Shown here: one piece after another, positions 11,406 to 22,823 of the stretch
Layout: each line of letters opens with the position of its first letter
Position numbering within the stretch: position 1 is the stretch's first letter
Origin: Forficula auricularia
Taxonomy: Eukaryota; Arthropoda; Insecta; Dermaptera; Forficulidae
Direction: 5' to 3'
Assembly (NCBI GenBank): GCA_024734495.1
Contig: JALMQS010000075.1
Span: forward strand, 9,409,313 to 9,473,312
DNA: 64,000 bases
The notes under the pieces: generated by a model
Told to the model about the DNA's origin: nothing
What the model saw: only the letters and a program-made list of their open reading frames with translations
Database searches by the model: none
Translations under genes and position numbers: made by a program

Positions 11406-11462
11406 ACATACATACATACATACATACATACATACATACATACATACATACATCCATCCATC
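11406..11462. repeat. CATA/CATC microsatellite
   Basis: About twelve CATA units followed by CATC units, inside the tail of B1. The same site is only CATC-type in copies B2 and B3. Confidence 0.92.
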
Positions 11463-12021
11463 CGCACGCACTAAATGAAAAAATGGCACTTTTTGGCCTC
11501 TCGACGAGACCCCATGTAATTTTTGGCAAAACCGTCACGTGCTAAAATTCAACCTAATTGAATACTACAATTTGTGACTTTAATTGAGTCCATGGGTTCC
11601 GTAGTCTTTACCTGAGGACCCTTTGAAGCCACGCTTGCCCCGAGAGCGATTGCAATACTTTTACCCATGCTTTGCATTGGATAAAGTAAAAAAATTCACA
11701 AATGATCTAAAAAATAATTAAAATTTTATTGTAATTGTAAATAATTTATCTTTACAAGTGTCCTGTTTAATTTCTTCTTTTTTTTTAATTCTTTCTCCGA
11801 AAAGTTACTTTTGAAACATCTGTATTTGGCACGAAATGTGGAATATTTGACAAAAAATCCTTCAAATATGCAATTTTATGCAATATTCTTCAAAATATGC
11901 AGTATAGAATTTAACCCACAGTATCCTAGATGCATGATTCGGATAGATAATTGATCCCTGGGTCGTATGTGGCGGCAAACAAAATATGCAATTGCATAGG
12001 AATCCGGTCTCTAGTTATTAC

Positions 12022-12938
12022 TAATTGAATTGATTTATCGAGATTTATCAAAATTGAATGGGATGGTATTTCACATATTAGGATATCTATTAAATTGTAT
12101 GCATGATACAAAAACATTTTCAAAATAAAATCTCTAGTGAAATTATTTCCCTATGTGTCCCTAATAAATTATATTACTTCTAGATTGACAGCAGTCTGTA
12201 GAAAATTGAAAACGCACTTTAACTTCCCTAGAGATTATTTTTATATATATATTTTATATATTTAAAATTAATAAATATGTGCATATATCACAGCTCAGTT
12301 TGACTTATTTTCAATTCAAACATACCTAGTAATCTCTCGCTAGGCCGTCGAAGAATCTATAATCTCTGGAGAATTCCATCAACGACTGGACTCGCCTAGC
12401 TCTTACGCAGCTTTCATTCTTCTGCGCGAAATTAGTTGCCTAAATACAGGCGCACCAACTTTATAAATCAAGTTCAAATTCAGACAACATTTTAAAGATT
12501 TTAATTAGTATAGTTATTTATTTAATATTTGATAATCAATATTTCTTTTAAATGTGGAAAAAAAATTGAATTAGTTAAAAAACTCATGGGTTCCGTAGTC
12601 TTTACCTGAGGACCTTTTGAAGTCGCATTAGATAAAGTTGAATTTTATCATAAGATGTGATATATCCTTGTAAAGAAAGATCGATTAAGTAAAATTAGGC
12701 CAAATTTTTAAATACCTGTCAGCATTCAGAAGTTAGATTTCTGAAAATTCCTTGAATATCTTAACAACGACAGAAAGAACGAGTTTGTTATGACATGTAT
12801 TTTGGAGAATATAGAGTATACGGAACTCTCTCACAGCGATTCGAGTGCATTTTGCCGGTTCTTTCCTGATCCTATAGACAAGTTTCGGCATAATAATCTT
12901 ATGTACACATTTCATTTCCAACATTTTTCTAAACCTAC

Positions 12939-12970
<32 letters not shown>

Positions 12971-13171
12971 GATAATTTTACGGACTAGTAGTCCCACTTA
13001 CAAACATTAGGAAGGTCTGTAATCTCTTGTTCTCTGCTTATCATATCATACAATTTTAACATAAATCTTGATTACTATTTTTCCATTTGCTAATATAATA
13101 ATTAATGAAGAATCTAATAAATGTTATTTCAGGTTTAACCTTATTGAAGCATAGGCAAAATACCTATACTT
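12022..13171. other. Unassigned; GC-richer patch 12340-12460, TTTA repeat at 12943
   Basis: The patch 12340-12460 (TCTCGCTAGGCCGTCGAAG, CGACTGGACTCGCC) is unlike its AT-rich surroundings, but no exon can be defined. 12590-12635 repeats the family B block ATGGGTTCCGTAGTCTTTA. A TTTA repeat followed by GATAATTTTACGGACT (12943-12990) is also found near 33965 in reverse. Confidence 0.4.
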
Positions 13172-13255
13172 CCCTAGTAGCACAATGTTTCAAACTATAT
13201 AGTAACTATATAGCGACTATATAGATTGTCGAAATCTGAAATTGTGCTACTAGGG
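13172..13255. mobile_element. MITE E2
   Basis: A compact copy bounded by CCCTAGTAGCACAATG and its inverse (TTGTGCTACTAGGG), with internal ACTATATAG repeats. It has no inner insertion, so it shows the empty form of E1. Confidence 0.82.
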
Positions 13256-13393
13256 TTATGATAAATAATTTTTAGGATATTAATCGATTAAAAACTGGAC
13301 AAGTTTATCACACACAACATATATTTATGATATTGCGATTCTTTTTATATTTGATCGTATAAAAACTCCTAAATTAAAATTATATAGAACCTA

Positions 13394-14341
13394 CGAGGAG
13401 GAGTTGAAAAATAAGTTTCCCCTGTCGACTGTGGTCAGAGTTGTGTATGAAAGTCAAAAAATAGAATGAGACATTAAAGATATGACATACCTTTATTTTA
13501 TTATTCTCGTACGAGTACGTTGAGACATTTGTCATATCGCTTGATAAGCTTCAAAGAGTCCTCCAGGAAAAATTCAGGGCTTTGCATATGGAAGAAGCGT
13601 TGAAAGGCTATGGGCGAAAGGCGACACAGCAGGAAAACGCGCAAGTCACCGATACACCATTGTGTAGAGGTCGCTGCAAATCAAGCAGATGGCGCTGTTG
13701 CAGTGCCTGCGCAAAGCGGAGACCAGCCTCTCATTTGAGCCCCGGTAGGTATGGAGAGAAGGTGCGTTTTGAATTCGTGGTCAAAGGAGGAAGTGAGAGG
13801 GTTATCCGCTATGAATTGGCACGTGGAGTATCAGGAACAGAAATTCATAACCGCCTCGTGGAAGTCTATGGGTATGGTAAGTCTATGGAAGTCTATTCGG
13901 AAAAAGCGGCCTGGCCTTCTCACATCTGGCGTTCTGCTGTTGGATGGCAATGCCAGACCACATTCGGCGAGGGCAACGCAAAACCATATTGCAACTCTTG
14001 GTTGGGAGCGCCTACACCATTCGCCATACAGTCCTGATCTCGCACCAAGCGACTTCCATCTGTTTCCGGCTTTGAAGACAAATCTCGGAGGAAGGCGCTT
14101 TGGAAGCAATACGGAAGTGAAACAAGCCGTTCAACGCTTCTTCCGTATGCAAAGCCCTGATTTTTTCCTGGAGGGCTTTTTGAAGCTTATTAGGCGATAT
14201 GACAAATGTCTCAATGTACTTGGTACCTATGTGGAAAAATAAAGGTTTGTTATATCTTTAATGTCCCATTCTATTTTTTGACTTTCATACACAACTCTGA
14301 CCACGGTCGACAGGTGAAACCTATTTTTCAACTCCTCCTCG
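13394..14341 (+). mobile_element. Mariner element M1 with a mirrored 3' end
   Basis: The element is flanked by TA (13392-13393 and 14342-14343). Its ends are inverted over about 217 bp (13394-13610 against 14125-14341), far more than a normal mariner TIR, because the left arm is an inverted copy of the whole 3' end including the last 35 or so transposase codons. Between the arms is a remnant of one transposase gene in the plus sense. The right arm is the natural 3' end, with a stop and AATAAA-like AAATAAAGG. Confidence 0.88.
13751..14242 (+). pseudogene. Mariner (DD34D) transposase, internally deleted
   Basis: The start is ATG 13751. It reads WSKEEVRG, then after a single-base deletion near 13800 continues in another frame as VIRYELARGVSGTEIHNRL, the N-terminal helix-turn-helix. 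A large internal deletion near 13870 removes the linker and first catalytic Asp. The last part is back in the first frame: KKRPGLLTSGVLLLDGNARPH, then YSPDLAPSDFHLF and a stop at 14242. The third Asp (PSD) is kept, 34 residues after the position of the second, but that position is Gly (LDGNARPH instead of a DNARPH-type motif). It cannot encode an active enzyme. Mariner transposases cut and paste at TA sites. Confidence 0.9.
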
Positions 14342-14343
14342 TA

Positions 14344-15426
14344 TAAATAATATTTTTCTAATATCAATTTTTATCTGTGATTATAAAAAAGACATTTTAA
14401 TTTTTTAAATGTTATATTAATTTATATTTAAATAATAATATAATAAAATAAAAAACAATTTTTATGAGTTGTCAACAACTAGAGTCATTATAAGAACCAT
14501 TTTTGCTTGCTGGGTGAGTTGATGCTACGAATTATCTCAAAAATTTTCAATTTTTTGCTTGTCATGTTTAAAATTGTTTGAAATGTGAAAAAAAATTGTG
14601 AAGCATGATTTTTTCTGCCTGTCTCCCTATGAATCCTGATGCCCCAATAATTCAAGAACTGAAGGGCTAGAACGTTTATTCTTGTGCTTAAATTGTTTGT
14701 ATTTGTAAAACAAATAACTGATTCAATTTGAAACTTTTTTATTTTTAGAAACATTGCTTAAAAAATACAAGAAATGATAAAAATTAGATATGTTATAAAA
14801 TAAATTACAAATCTCCAAAATTTGCCGAGTCTTAAAAAAGTAGTTGTATTATTAATTAATTTCATAACAAGTTCTTTAAAATAACTGTATTGTTCAACTT
14901 TGCATGATATATGGACCAATCTGGAATACCAAATTATTTACTGTGTGTTCACCGCAGATTGACCAGGTGAAAACTATAAAATAGTTATATTAAATTATTA
15001 TTTCTTTTTTATTTCAAAGTTTTCATTTTGCAGTATTTTACTTTAATTTTTTTCCATTAAATATCGGGCACTTTGTAATTTATTTTCATCAAAGCGCATC
15101 CTATGGCGTGCAATCTTTTCTCACTTAGTTTTTTGTTAGATTTTCCCTCTTCTATATATTAAAACTAGAAGCCCAATCAGCTTTTGTCGGCTAAGCTTTT
15201 ATCTCTCACTCAAAAGAATTTAAATGGATATGTAATGCTTTTAACTTGAGATACCATACAAGCAATTTGAAAAAGAAAATGGAGCTAGTTAATTATAATT
15301 AAACTAATCTCAAGAACCCCAGGGAAACATCTGGCTGTCGTTAGAAAGAAAATTGCCTTCAGTGACTTTTCAAATGATTGATATTACTGTGCCATTTACT
15401 TGTACATATTTATGCGAAACTACATT
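14344..15426. other. AT-rich, nothing recognised
   Basis: No terminal repeats or motif-bearing ORFs were seen; an 88-codon ORF at 14488-14754 (-) is without recognisable features. Confidence 0.4.
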
Positions 15427-15957
15427 TCGTGGGGTAAGCCCGGCCATGCATCAACTTCAAGGGCCAAACCGAATATCCATGGCAAGAAGCTAATGCTGTG
15501 CATCTGGTGGGATCATCTCGGAGTGATCTACTATGAGCTACTCCAGCCTAACGAAACCATTACTGGGGAAAGTTACCAACAACAATTGAAGCAATTGAGC
15601 CGAGAATTGAAGCTCAAACGCCCGTAATATGCCAAAAGACATGACAAAGTGATCTTTCAGCACGACAACGCTCGGCCACATGTTGCAAAAGTCGTTAAGG
15701 AAACTTTAGAGGCGCTTCAATGAGATGTCCTAACCCACCCGCCATATTCACCAGACATTGCTCCTGCCGACTACTACTTGTTTCGGTCGATGACTCATGG
15801 CCTGGCCGAGCAGCACTTCACTTCTTATGAAGAAGTCAAAAATTGGGTCGATTCTTGGATCCACTCAAAAGACGATGAATTTTTTCAACGCGGAATCCGT
15901 ATGCTGCCTGAAAGATGAAGAAAAGTCGTAGATAAGGATGGACAATACTTTCAATAA
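15427..15957 (+). pseudogene. Mariner (DD34D) transposase, C-terminal half (M2)
   Basis: From SWGKPGHAS onward 176 codons are in one frame with no indel: KPNIHGKKLMLCIWWDHLG, VIFQHDNARPHVAK, YSPDIAPADYYLF and a final DGQYFQ stop (15955-15957). The Asp of HDNARPH and that of APAD are 34 residues apart, so both late catalytic residues are kept. Three nonsense codons interrupt it (TAA 15625, TGA 15721, TGA 15916). Each is explained by one C-to-T or G-to-A change from a Gln or Trp codon. The N-terminal DNA-binding domain and the first Asp are missing: 5' of 15427 the sequence is unrelated. The 3' flank ends near 16029 in a mariner-like terminus (reverse AGGTCTACAAATAAG). It belongs to a different subfamily from M1 and M3. 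Confidence 0.92.
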
Positions 15958-16030
15958 AATACATTGTCCAATTTCTCTGAATAAAGCTTCAAAGATACAA
16001 AAAACCCTCAAAACTTATTTGTAGACCTAT

Positions 16031-16707
16031 ATTAAAACTAAGTTTGGAACAAGATTTTTAGACTTTGAAGCTGATTAGTGAATGATAGTTTGGAGGTTTG
16101 AACTAAAAAATGCCAGAATGAGACTGATTCTAAAAACCACTCTCTTGAGAAGAAATGGGTTCGAATTTCATGAGAAAGAATAAATACAATTTTTATAATT
16201 AAAAGACTCAAGATTAAGGTCAAACCTTCGAAACTCTAGTCCCAGTAAGTGCCTATATATAACTATATTATATTATATTAAATCTTTTAATTTTACCAAA
16301 CTCCTTTTTGAATTCACTCGTCTATAGAAGAACTTAAAATTAAGAAAATCACAAATTAGCCAACAAATCAATGATTAGAGTTAGACTTGCTAACTTCAGA
16401 ATTTATCATTGAAAAATGCAGAAAAAACAGAAACAAATCGAGTCATTAAATGCAGAGCTCTTGAATGGTTGTTGCTAATTAGCTGAAATTTGGCATACAA
16501 GTTTGTATAAATACATTTTTGACAAGATTTAGCTTTCTAACTCAAATCATTCGCTGGCCAAAAAGTTGCTAAATTATTCAAATTTGCATACTTATTTTTC
16601 CCCGGCCCCAGAGAATCAGATTCGCCAAAACCGGCCTTGATAGCTTTTCAAAATCCAGGAGACTGTGAGCCATACTCATGTCAGAACGGCTGCATCCAAC
16701 AAGCGTA
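16031..16707. other. AT-rich, nothing recognised
   Basis: No repeat family or coding motif seen. Confidence 0.4.
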
Positions 16708-16790
16708 ATAGGGTGAATCGAAAAAACTGATTTTTTTTCGAAAACACTTTAATGCGTAAAAGTTGCCTATTGTAGTATATACCTGTTCGA
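16708..16790. repeat. Remnant of MITE family H
   Basis: TAGGGTGAATCGAAAAAACTG, TTTTCGAAAACACTTTA and AAAAGTTGCCTA match, in order, the left end of element H at 36505-36570. No partner end was found nearby. Confidence 0.5.
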
Positions 16791-18865
16791 ACTCTTAAGT
16801 CCAAAATTAGTATCTCTAAGGATGGATGTCTAGGAAAGAAATGAAAGATAAAGTTTTTCTTTAACAAAAACTATATTTAATGTAAAAAAATGAGTTGTAA
16901 AACAAAGAAATAACTTAGAATTGTATATATATACAATTTATGAACATATACTTAGATTTTTAGACATATATTATTATATGTCTAATTACAATTGAGGAAT
17001 GATTTCAGTCCGTGGCAAAAGACGGCCTCTGAAATTATCTAAGCTTGGAGAGATGAATATGTTCCTTTGTTTAGGAACCAAATGATGATAAATGCCTTTT
17101 TGTACCTTTAGTGTACAGACTGCAGCAGTGTACAAACCTGCAATATTTTGTATTAGGAACCTTGGTTGAACCTTTCATTGAACCTTCAGAGAATTGGTTG
17201 TACCTTCAGGCCACTTTTTGATTGCTTGCTTATTTCAACTATAACTAACTTTTATTTAGTTATTAAACTAAATATTAATTGACTATAGAGGAAAAATATA
17301 TAGTCGAATGAATATTACCAGCATAAATGTGGTGACGATTTTTATCGAGATGTTGTCTCGGAGGTGGTTTGAAATAAGAAGAATGACAAAGTGTTATGTT
17401 AGAAGCGCCGTTGGTCCAAAAAGATACATCTTATGGAATCTCGGTTTTTTCTAGGGCTCAAAAATCCCTAGCTCCGAAAGAGCGAGTTTGCGTGATTTTT
17501 GAATTTTCTATATGTTTACTTATATTTAACCAATATGTGTGTATGTTTATTTGCATCAAGCAGAGGACAACCTCTTTGTTTCTCTTTGTGAATCAACAAC
17601 TCTGCTACTCTCGACAAAACAAAAACCTTCCAATTAAATATTATAAGGTATTAACTATGCTTGTGAGAATATACTTATATTCGGATCTGCCTAATAAGGT
17701 AATAAATAATAACCTAATAAGAGTATTAAGTAATGAACTACATAACGAAATCTAAATATTCCTTCTCGTTCTCACAGGTATACGATTTTGCTTAAGGAAT
17801 AAATCCTTTCTATGTAATTCTGAATTTCAGTGCCTAATAATTCTCAAAAGGTCACTTTACCTATAATATAACTCATTCGATGTTAACATGTGCTTTTAAA
17901 GGATCTCTATAGTAGCTCTCAAATTCTTTGATCTATTCAACCATGTGGTCTGGCCTTTTCTTTCATGGATGAGTGAATAATTATTCTTTGTAGATGAAAT
18001 AGATTTAATATTTTAAAATTTAAAGGAGAATTTTTTTTACTTTGTCAATTACTTTTCTGGACTTTGAAAAGAGAAAGATTACTTTCTGGCTTGAATCATT
18101 GAGCAGCAATTTTCTAAATTAATCCAAAAAAGCTTCTTTTCAGCTTATTTCTTTTGAATTTTTAGATGTTAAGGCTTATTTAAATCGTTGCCCTTTTTCA
18201 GTCCTAAGTAAAATTCGACTCGTAGAATATATCCTGGTAATATGGGGAGTATAGGTATAATTATTATTTATTAATCTTGTGATTGAAGTATAATATTCAA
18301 CAGTAGGCAAACATATCTAGGCGACTTTGATCTTCTGAAGAATAAGCCAAAAGTGATTCTATTAGATTTCCAATTGAAATAATAGAGCTATAATATTCTC
18401 ACTTTCATAAAATGAGTAAATCTAAATTTTCACAAAATAGTTTAATCAAATTTTATAAATCTTAAAGGGAAAATATTATAAAACTCTTTTCATCAAATTT
18501 TTTCTACTTTCAGAAGTATTCATATATTTATGTGAAAAAACAAACAGTTTCTCTCATTAATTTCTTTTATCTATTCTGTATCATAAATATTATATAAATA
18601 TTATTTCTAATTTTCATTTTATATTTCTCCGTAGAAATTCTTTTTGTTGTTATAGCAAGCGAGCAAGTTGTTGTTATAGCAACGATTTCGCTAACAAATG
18701 AATTTTTCCATAACCAATAGGAGAATTTAAGCCATAATAAATAACAAAACAAATATTTCCAATTAAAAGATTGATGATGTAGGTCAAACCTTCGAAACTC
18801 TTTAATAATTAAATTATAAACATATATACATATTTAAGTTCGATATATATAAGAAAGTTGATTAA
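16791..18865. other. Long AT-rich stretch, no recognised gene
   Basis: Includes a 119-codon ORF at 17396-17755 (+) with no recognisable motif or splice context; I treat it as chance. No TIR pairs or tandem arrays were seen. Confidence 0.35.
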
Positions 18866-18869
18866 GTGA

Positions 18870-18975
18870 GAGGGTGTAGACGTAGGTGACTATGCACTCC
18901 GGTTTTGAAGGTTTGAAGATTATAGGTGCTGGGAAAGGTGGAGGCTGGGAGAGAGTTCCAGTTCCTTGAAGTCAT
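18870..18975 (-). pseudogene. Non-LTR retrotransposon C-terminal relic
   Basis: The minus strand reads RNWNSLPASTFPSTYNLQ followed by TFKTGVHSHLRLHPL in a single frame, the characteristic C-terminal tail of arthropod endonuclease/RT elements. It is the better-preserved relative of 1283-1395. Nothing upstream (higher coordinates) reads as RT, so only the tail survives. Confidence 0.65.
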
Positions 18976-20439
18976 TACTTATAGTATTATCCTAAGAGAA
19001 AGCAAATTTCAAAAACTATAATAATTTCAATATAGTTATTTTAACAAAACTAAAATCATATTGTATGATATAATATTATATTTGCAATAACCATTAATAT
19101 AATAGAGAAATTTAATGATTTTCTTTAGAATTCAGCGTTCCAGAAAGACAATTTGAATATTTTTAATAAGCAATAACTGCATTTGAAATAAAATCGTAAG
19201 TGAGAAGTAAGTTTTGGCTCATCCTGTTTATTATAAATAAAACGTATATTTAGAGCTGGGATATAATATCTACCCTTTTATAAGCAAGAGAAATGTGGAC
19301 AAACTACTCGTATAAGTATCGTGTGAATGGCTTTCATCTTCGATGTAAAGACGGAAATCCCCTGTCAACACCACCAAAGTAATTTCGTAGTCGAATTCGT
19401 GGCCAAATTGCTTTCATAATCGGCTTAGATAGCTCGCCATATAAGAAAGTGGTAAAGGCAGGAGTGCAAGAATATGTCTGCAGATCGTTGAATATGGGGT
19501 TATTTAATAACAAAGAAACACGCCAAACGTCAATTCCAAACGATTCATTTCGAAAAGGTAAATACCAATAAGCCTAGCCAATTTCTCATTTCATCTGAGG
19601 TGTTATTCTCTTTTTAGAGCCACAATAGGAAGAATCTCAAAAATAAAATTTCATTCTTTTATAATTACCATCAACTATTTTTAAAATTTTCAATTTATTG
19701 ACAATAAAATAATAGGGTGGTCCTTATTTTGGGTATTTTCGAATTTTTACGCTGACAAGGGCTCATGTGGTTCGAAATAAATAAAAAAAATATCCCCCAA
19801 GTTTCAAGTCTCTATCTCAATTATAACCTGTGCCCCCAGCGATGTAAGTTTCTCATCTAATAACATGGGGTTTTTGCCATTGAAAGATCAATTTTTTATT
19901 CCGGCCAAAGTAATACTTCAAAAAATTTGAAACTCTGTAGACTTTATCCTTATAATGGTAGCTATCCCTCAGAATTTTTACAGATATTTAGCTATTATAA
20001 TTTTGGAGTCTATAACTTAGTAACATTAACATATAGCAGTATTTTATCTAGCTGTAACTCCAAAATTATAATACCTAAAAATCTATAATTTTTCTCATTA
20101 ATATATCAATGAATAATTGACATATTAACGAGAATTGTTTTGATCGCGCTTTTTTGAAAAATATATATATATCGCAAGACTACTGCGGTTGAAGCTATTG
20201 GAGTCTGCGGAGTCTTAGGTCTGGACCAAGAGAGAAAAAGATGTGATCCATTTACTTACAATCCAACGTCATTTTTCGTATAGCCCGCATGACACTCGGA
20301 TGGATCACCAAATAAATTTGAAATCTAAGATCTTATATATTCAATCTCCCAGTCCAGAGCGCCCGAGCATGTTTGTTAGTTGCTTGCCATTAATTAATCG
20401 TGTGTTTCCCGGTGACAATAAATAAAAAAAAAAAAAAAC
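18976..20439. other. Unassigned
   Basis: 19280-19520 is slightly GC-richer but has no motif. TAGGGTGGTCC at 19712 resembles a mariner-type MITE end, without a partner. An A run at 20423-20439 follows an AATAAA (20417-20422) and could be the tail of a retrocopy of unknown origin. Confidence 0.3.
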
Positions 20440-20522
20440 TTTTGCATTTTTTTATAATCAGGTGTGCTACAAATGATTCCGGATATTTGTGTGTCGGCAA
20501 CTAAAAATGTTAGGAAACACTG
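20440..20522. mobile_element. hAT-type terminus, partner not found
   Basis: Read from the right, CAGTGTTTCCTAACATTTTT followed by a GTTGCCGACAC-like stretch has the form of a hAT end (CAGTG, mispaired-type inner repeat). The opposite end was not located. Confidence 0.4.
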
Positions 20523-21332
20523 CTCTAGCTCTAAAATTTTAGGTTCAAAAATGCAAAAAGAAATTTTTTTTATGAGATTTTAATGCGAATAATATAGGCA
20601 TAAATAAACAATTTATATTTAAGTTTATTATTAATTACTACGGCATATCTAGCGACCCGAGTCTTGGAAAAATGTTCACTTTTTTTCTTAATTAATAAAT
20701 GTATGTGGGGCGATTCTTTCATTAGAATCCGATTGAGGAAAATAATTAAAAAGGGCATGGATAGAATTATCTAACTTCTTCCTTTATAGCGAAGGAAATC
20801 CAAGAATGTCAAATACAAGTCAAGACCTGTTCAGACTATTAAAGATTTAATTTTTAATTTCTATTATTCTAGGAATGGCCTTTTGCTCTTGGATCAAAAT
20901 TATACTTGTTATAGAGAATGCAAATATTTAATTGAACTTCAAAATAATTCAGACAATAATATGAAAAAAATACTTGTTCTAGCTGGGGAACGTTATTAGG
21001 TCGTGAAAAAGTTTTACTTTTTTCTTCATTTTTATCATTCAATAGAAAGATTTAACATAATTTTGTTTCGTACCTACTCTTTCAAAGAAATCGTAAAATA
21101 AAAGTACAGTGCCGTGGTATCTAATGTATTGTGATTAAACATATAAATAGGTAAGTACATATTTATGTTTTTTACTTTACCAGAACGAGTTTTGGAAATT
21201 ATTCAAATCATAGGTGAAAAAGTCATTTTTTGTTGATTTTTAATAGATATTTTAACGAAATAGCATTTTTTATTCGACTTATAACGTTATAACATATACT
21301 CTTCAAAAAATTTATGAATTTTGAAAAATTAA

Positions 21333-21592
21333 AATAAATTAAAAATGCAAAAACTGGGTGCCAGGTTGGAGTGATGGTGCGGGTGGTGGAATGGAGTGGA
21401 GTGGGTTAGGGTATGGGGTGGTATGATGGTCCGGGGGTGGAATGGGGGGTTAGGGGTGTTGGGTGGGAGTGGGGTTTGAGGGTGGGGTTCGTGATTTGGG
21501 GGTCCAGGGTGCGTGCTTCCTGGCTGGCAAGAGGACCGCCGAAGGACCATCATACCACCCCGCACCCCATACCCGGCGGGCCTTGCAGTTAG
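21333..21592 (+). mobile_element. Helitron 3' fragment with a modified terminal hairpin
   Basis: Begins AAATGCAAAAACTGGGTG, then a GT-rich tract, then GGTCCAGGGTGCGTG and TGGCTGGCAAGAGG, as in the Helitrons ending at 43251 and 57903. The last hairpin is split: CCGCCGAAGG and CGGCGGGCC are separated by about 28 bp (21546-21573). The terminus is GCAGTTAG instead of GCAGCTAG. There is no 5' end. Confidence 0.8.
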
Positions 21593-22127
21593 TTTATCTA
21601 TAAAATTCGAAAAATATTCCTGATGTTCTCTCCTCTTTATCATTTTACAACACTGAATTTAGGATGATCCTTTTTCTTTGTGATATTTTCTTGCATTCTC
21701 TGTTCCTATACGTAAACTACATCACTTTTTCTTTTCTTTATTTTTTTTTTACAATTATTAAGTTGTATTTCCATCCAATTGAAAATGATAATTTCAAACT
21801 TTTTCTACTCTTGTTTTTGTGTTTTAATTTTATTAGTGGAATGACACAATTTAGAAAATAAGAAACTTTTTGAAGAGGCCAGAACAATAGCAATAAAAGA
21901 AGTTGTTTCAAAGTTGGAGGATAAACATCAGGAGACATTATTAGTGATATCCCATATTTATATAGTTGAGTAATCGGTCCCGAAAACTAGAATCTAACCA
22001 AAAAGATAAATGTAAAAAAGAGGCCAAGTTCGGTGCAAACGGCTTAGCCGACAAATGAGTTGAGATCTAAACGGGTACCAAGTTCCATAGCAGTTACTTA
22101 AATTCTAGCCATAGGAATGTACAACGT

Positions 22128-22362
22128 TCTTCAATTGATTTAAAAGAAGATTTCTTATTAATTTATAACTTGGCAAGTTATAATAGTCAATAACTTACGT
22201 TTAAGGTGATGATATTTAATACAAGCTTAAAATTTAACTATGCTATTTTATTCTATTTTATACTACAAACAATTTAGTTGGATATAAAACTTGCCAAGTT
22301 TTAAATTCAATATCAAAAAACGTAACAAATTTTCTTTTAAATCAATTGAAGAATGTTTTACA
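22128..22362. mobile_element. Small inverted-repeat element at the Tc1 break point
   Basis: GTTCTTCAATTGATTTAAAAG at the left is mirrored by CTTTTAAATCAATTGAAGAA at the right; the inside is AT-rich with AACTTGCCAAGTT-type repeats. It abuts the truncated end of Tc1 copy 1 and may have caused or exploited the break. Confidence 0.65.
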
Positions 22363-22364
22363 TC

Positions 22365-22703
22365 TTAACCTAACTTAAGGGCTTCTCTATGGCACGTGGA
22401 TCTTGAAACACTTCGCCCCACAGTATCGCTCCAAAGAACAGATAATTCACCATAGTTCGAACGCCTGCTTTTTCTAATAATCTTCTTCAATGCCCGTCTA
22501 TCAGCATCTGATATTTTGGATTTCGAAGCATACCGAGGTTTTGTAGCTATTTTACCCGTTGTTTTATAAACTCGAATAATATTTCTGACAGTAAACTTTG
22601 ATAAATTAACTAGATCGCCAATTTCCGCCTTTGATTTTCCTTTTTTAAATAAATTGATAATAATTGAGCGAATTTTTTCACCAACAACCTTTCCACGAGT
22701 CAT
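22365..22703 (-). pseudogene. Tc1 transposase N-terminal DNA-binding domain, open
   Basis: From ATG at 22703, 112 codons with no stop cover the bipartite paired-like DNA-binding region: MTRGKVVGEKIRSIIINLF, AEIGDLVNLSKFTVRNIIRV, then the second helix cluster with ISDADRRALKKIIRKSRRSN and SRSTCHREALKLG. It then runs into non-Tc1 DNA and stops at once. In copy 2 the same region carries two nonsense codons, so this copy shows the undamaged residues (Gly at the first, Glu at the second). It would bind TIRs but cannot cut. Confidence 0.85.
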
Positions 22704-22823
22704 TTTTACTAATAATAAACAAAGCAAACTTTCTTTTGTTGGAAAAAGGCAAAGCCTACTTGATTATTTCACATATTCAAAGATTCTTAAAAAAAAATCG
22801 TGAAAATCAAAGAACTATTTTTT

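Larger units (their letters stand above)
9546..11690. mobile_element. Foldback/tandem element family B, copy B1
   Basis: Starts CTGCAACGGATCGTTGC, shared by copies at 30049, 39530 and 55012. It ends GCATTGGATAAAGT, whose reverse resembles the early ACTTTATCCAA. Between lie reversed repeat units (9640-10030), a palindrome centre at AAGCTT (about 10031), a long forward tandem array (10070-10960), then a non-repetitive tail with a CATA microsatellite and the block ATGGGTTCCGTAGTCTTTA. No coding sequence. Superfamily unknown. Confidence 0.75.
8938..12013. mobile_element. hAT element with 8-bp TSD, carrying foldback B1
   Basis: Termini TAGAGACCGGATT at both ends (inverted) and flanks GTTATTAC at 8930-8937 and 12014-12021, a perfect 8-bp duplication. 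Both subterminal regions carry many ATGCAG/ATATGCA motifs, as expected of transposase binding sites in hAT ends. No transposase ORF is visible; 9060-9540 and 11695-11880 are AT-rich remnants. Most of the middle is the later insertion B1. Confidence 0.88.

Noticed and set aside
13582..14037. 151-codon ORF taken as a gene
   Set aside because: Its start lies in the mirrored mariner end and junction; only the part near VIRYELARG is real transposase, in a frameshifted copy.
17396..17755. 119-codon ORF
   Set aside because: No recognisable domain, no consistent codon bias, no splice context; length is compatible with chance in 64 kb.
21329..21643. Pro/His-rich minus-strand ORF; similar ones at 42831-43220 and 51316-51591
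   Set aside because: All three are the antisense of the GT-rich tract of Helitron 3' ends.
21664..21938. Hydrophobic small ORFs on both strands that look like membrane peptides
   Set aside because: Phe/Leu/Ile/Lys-rich products of T/A-rich DNA; no conservation signal can be claimed.
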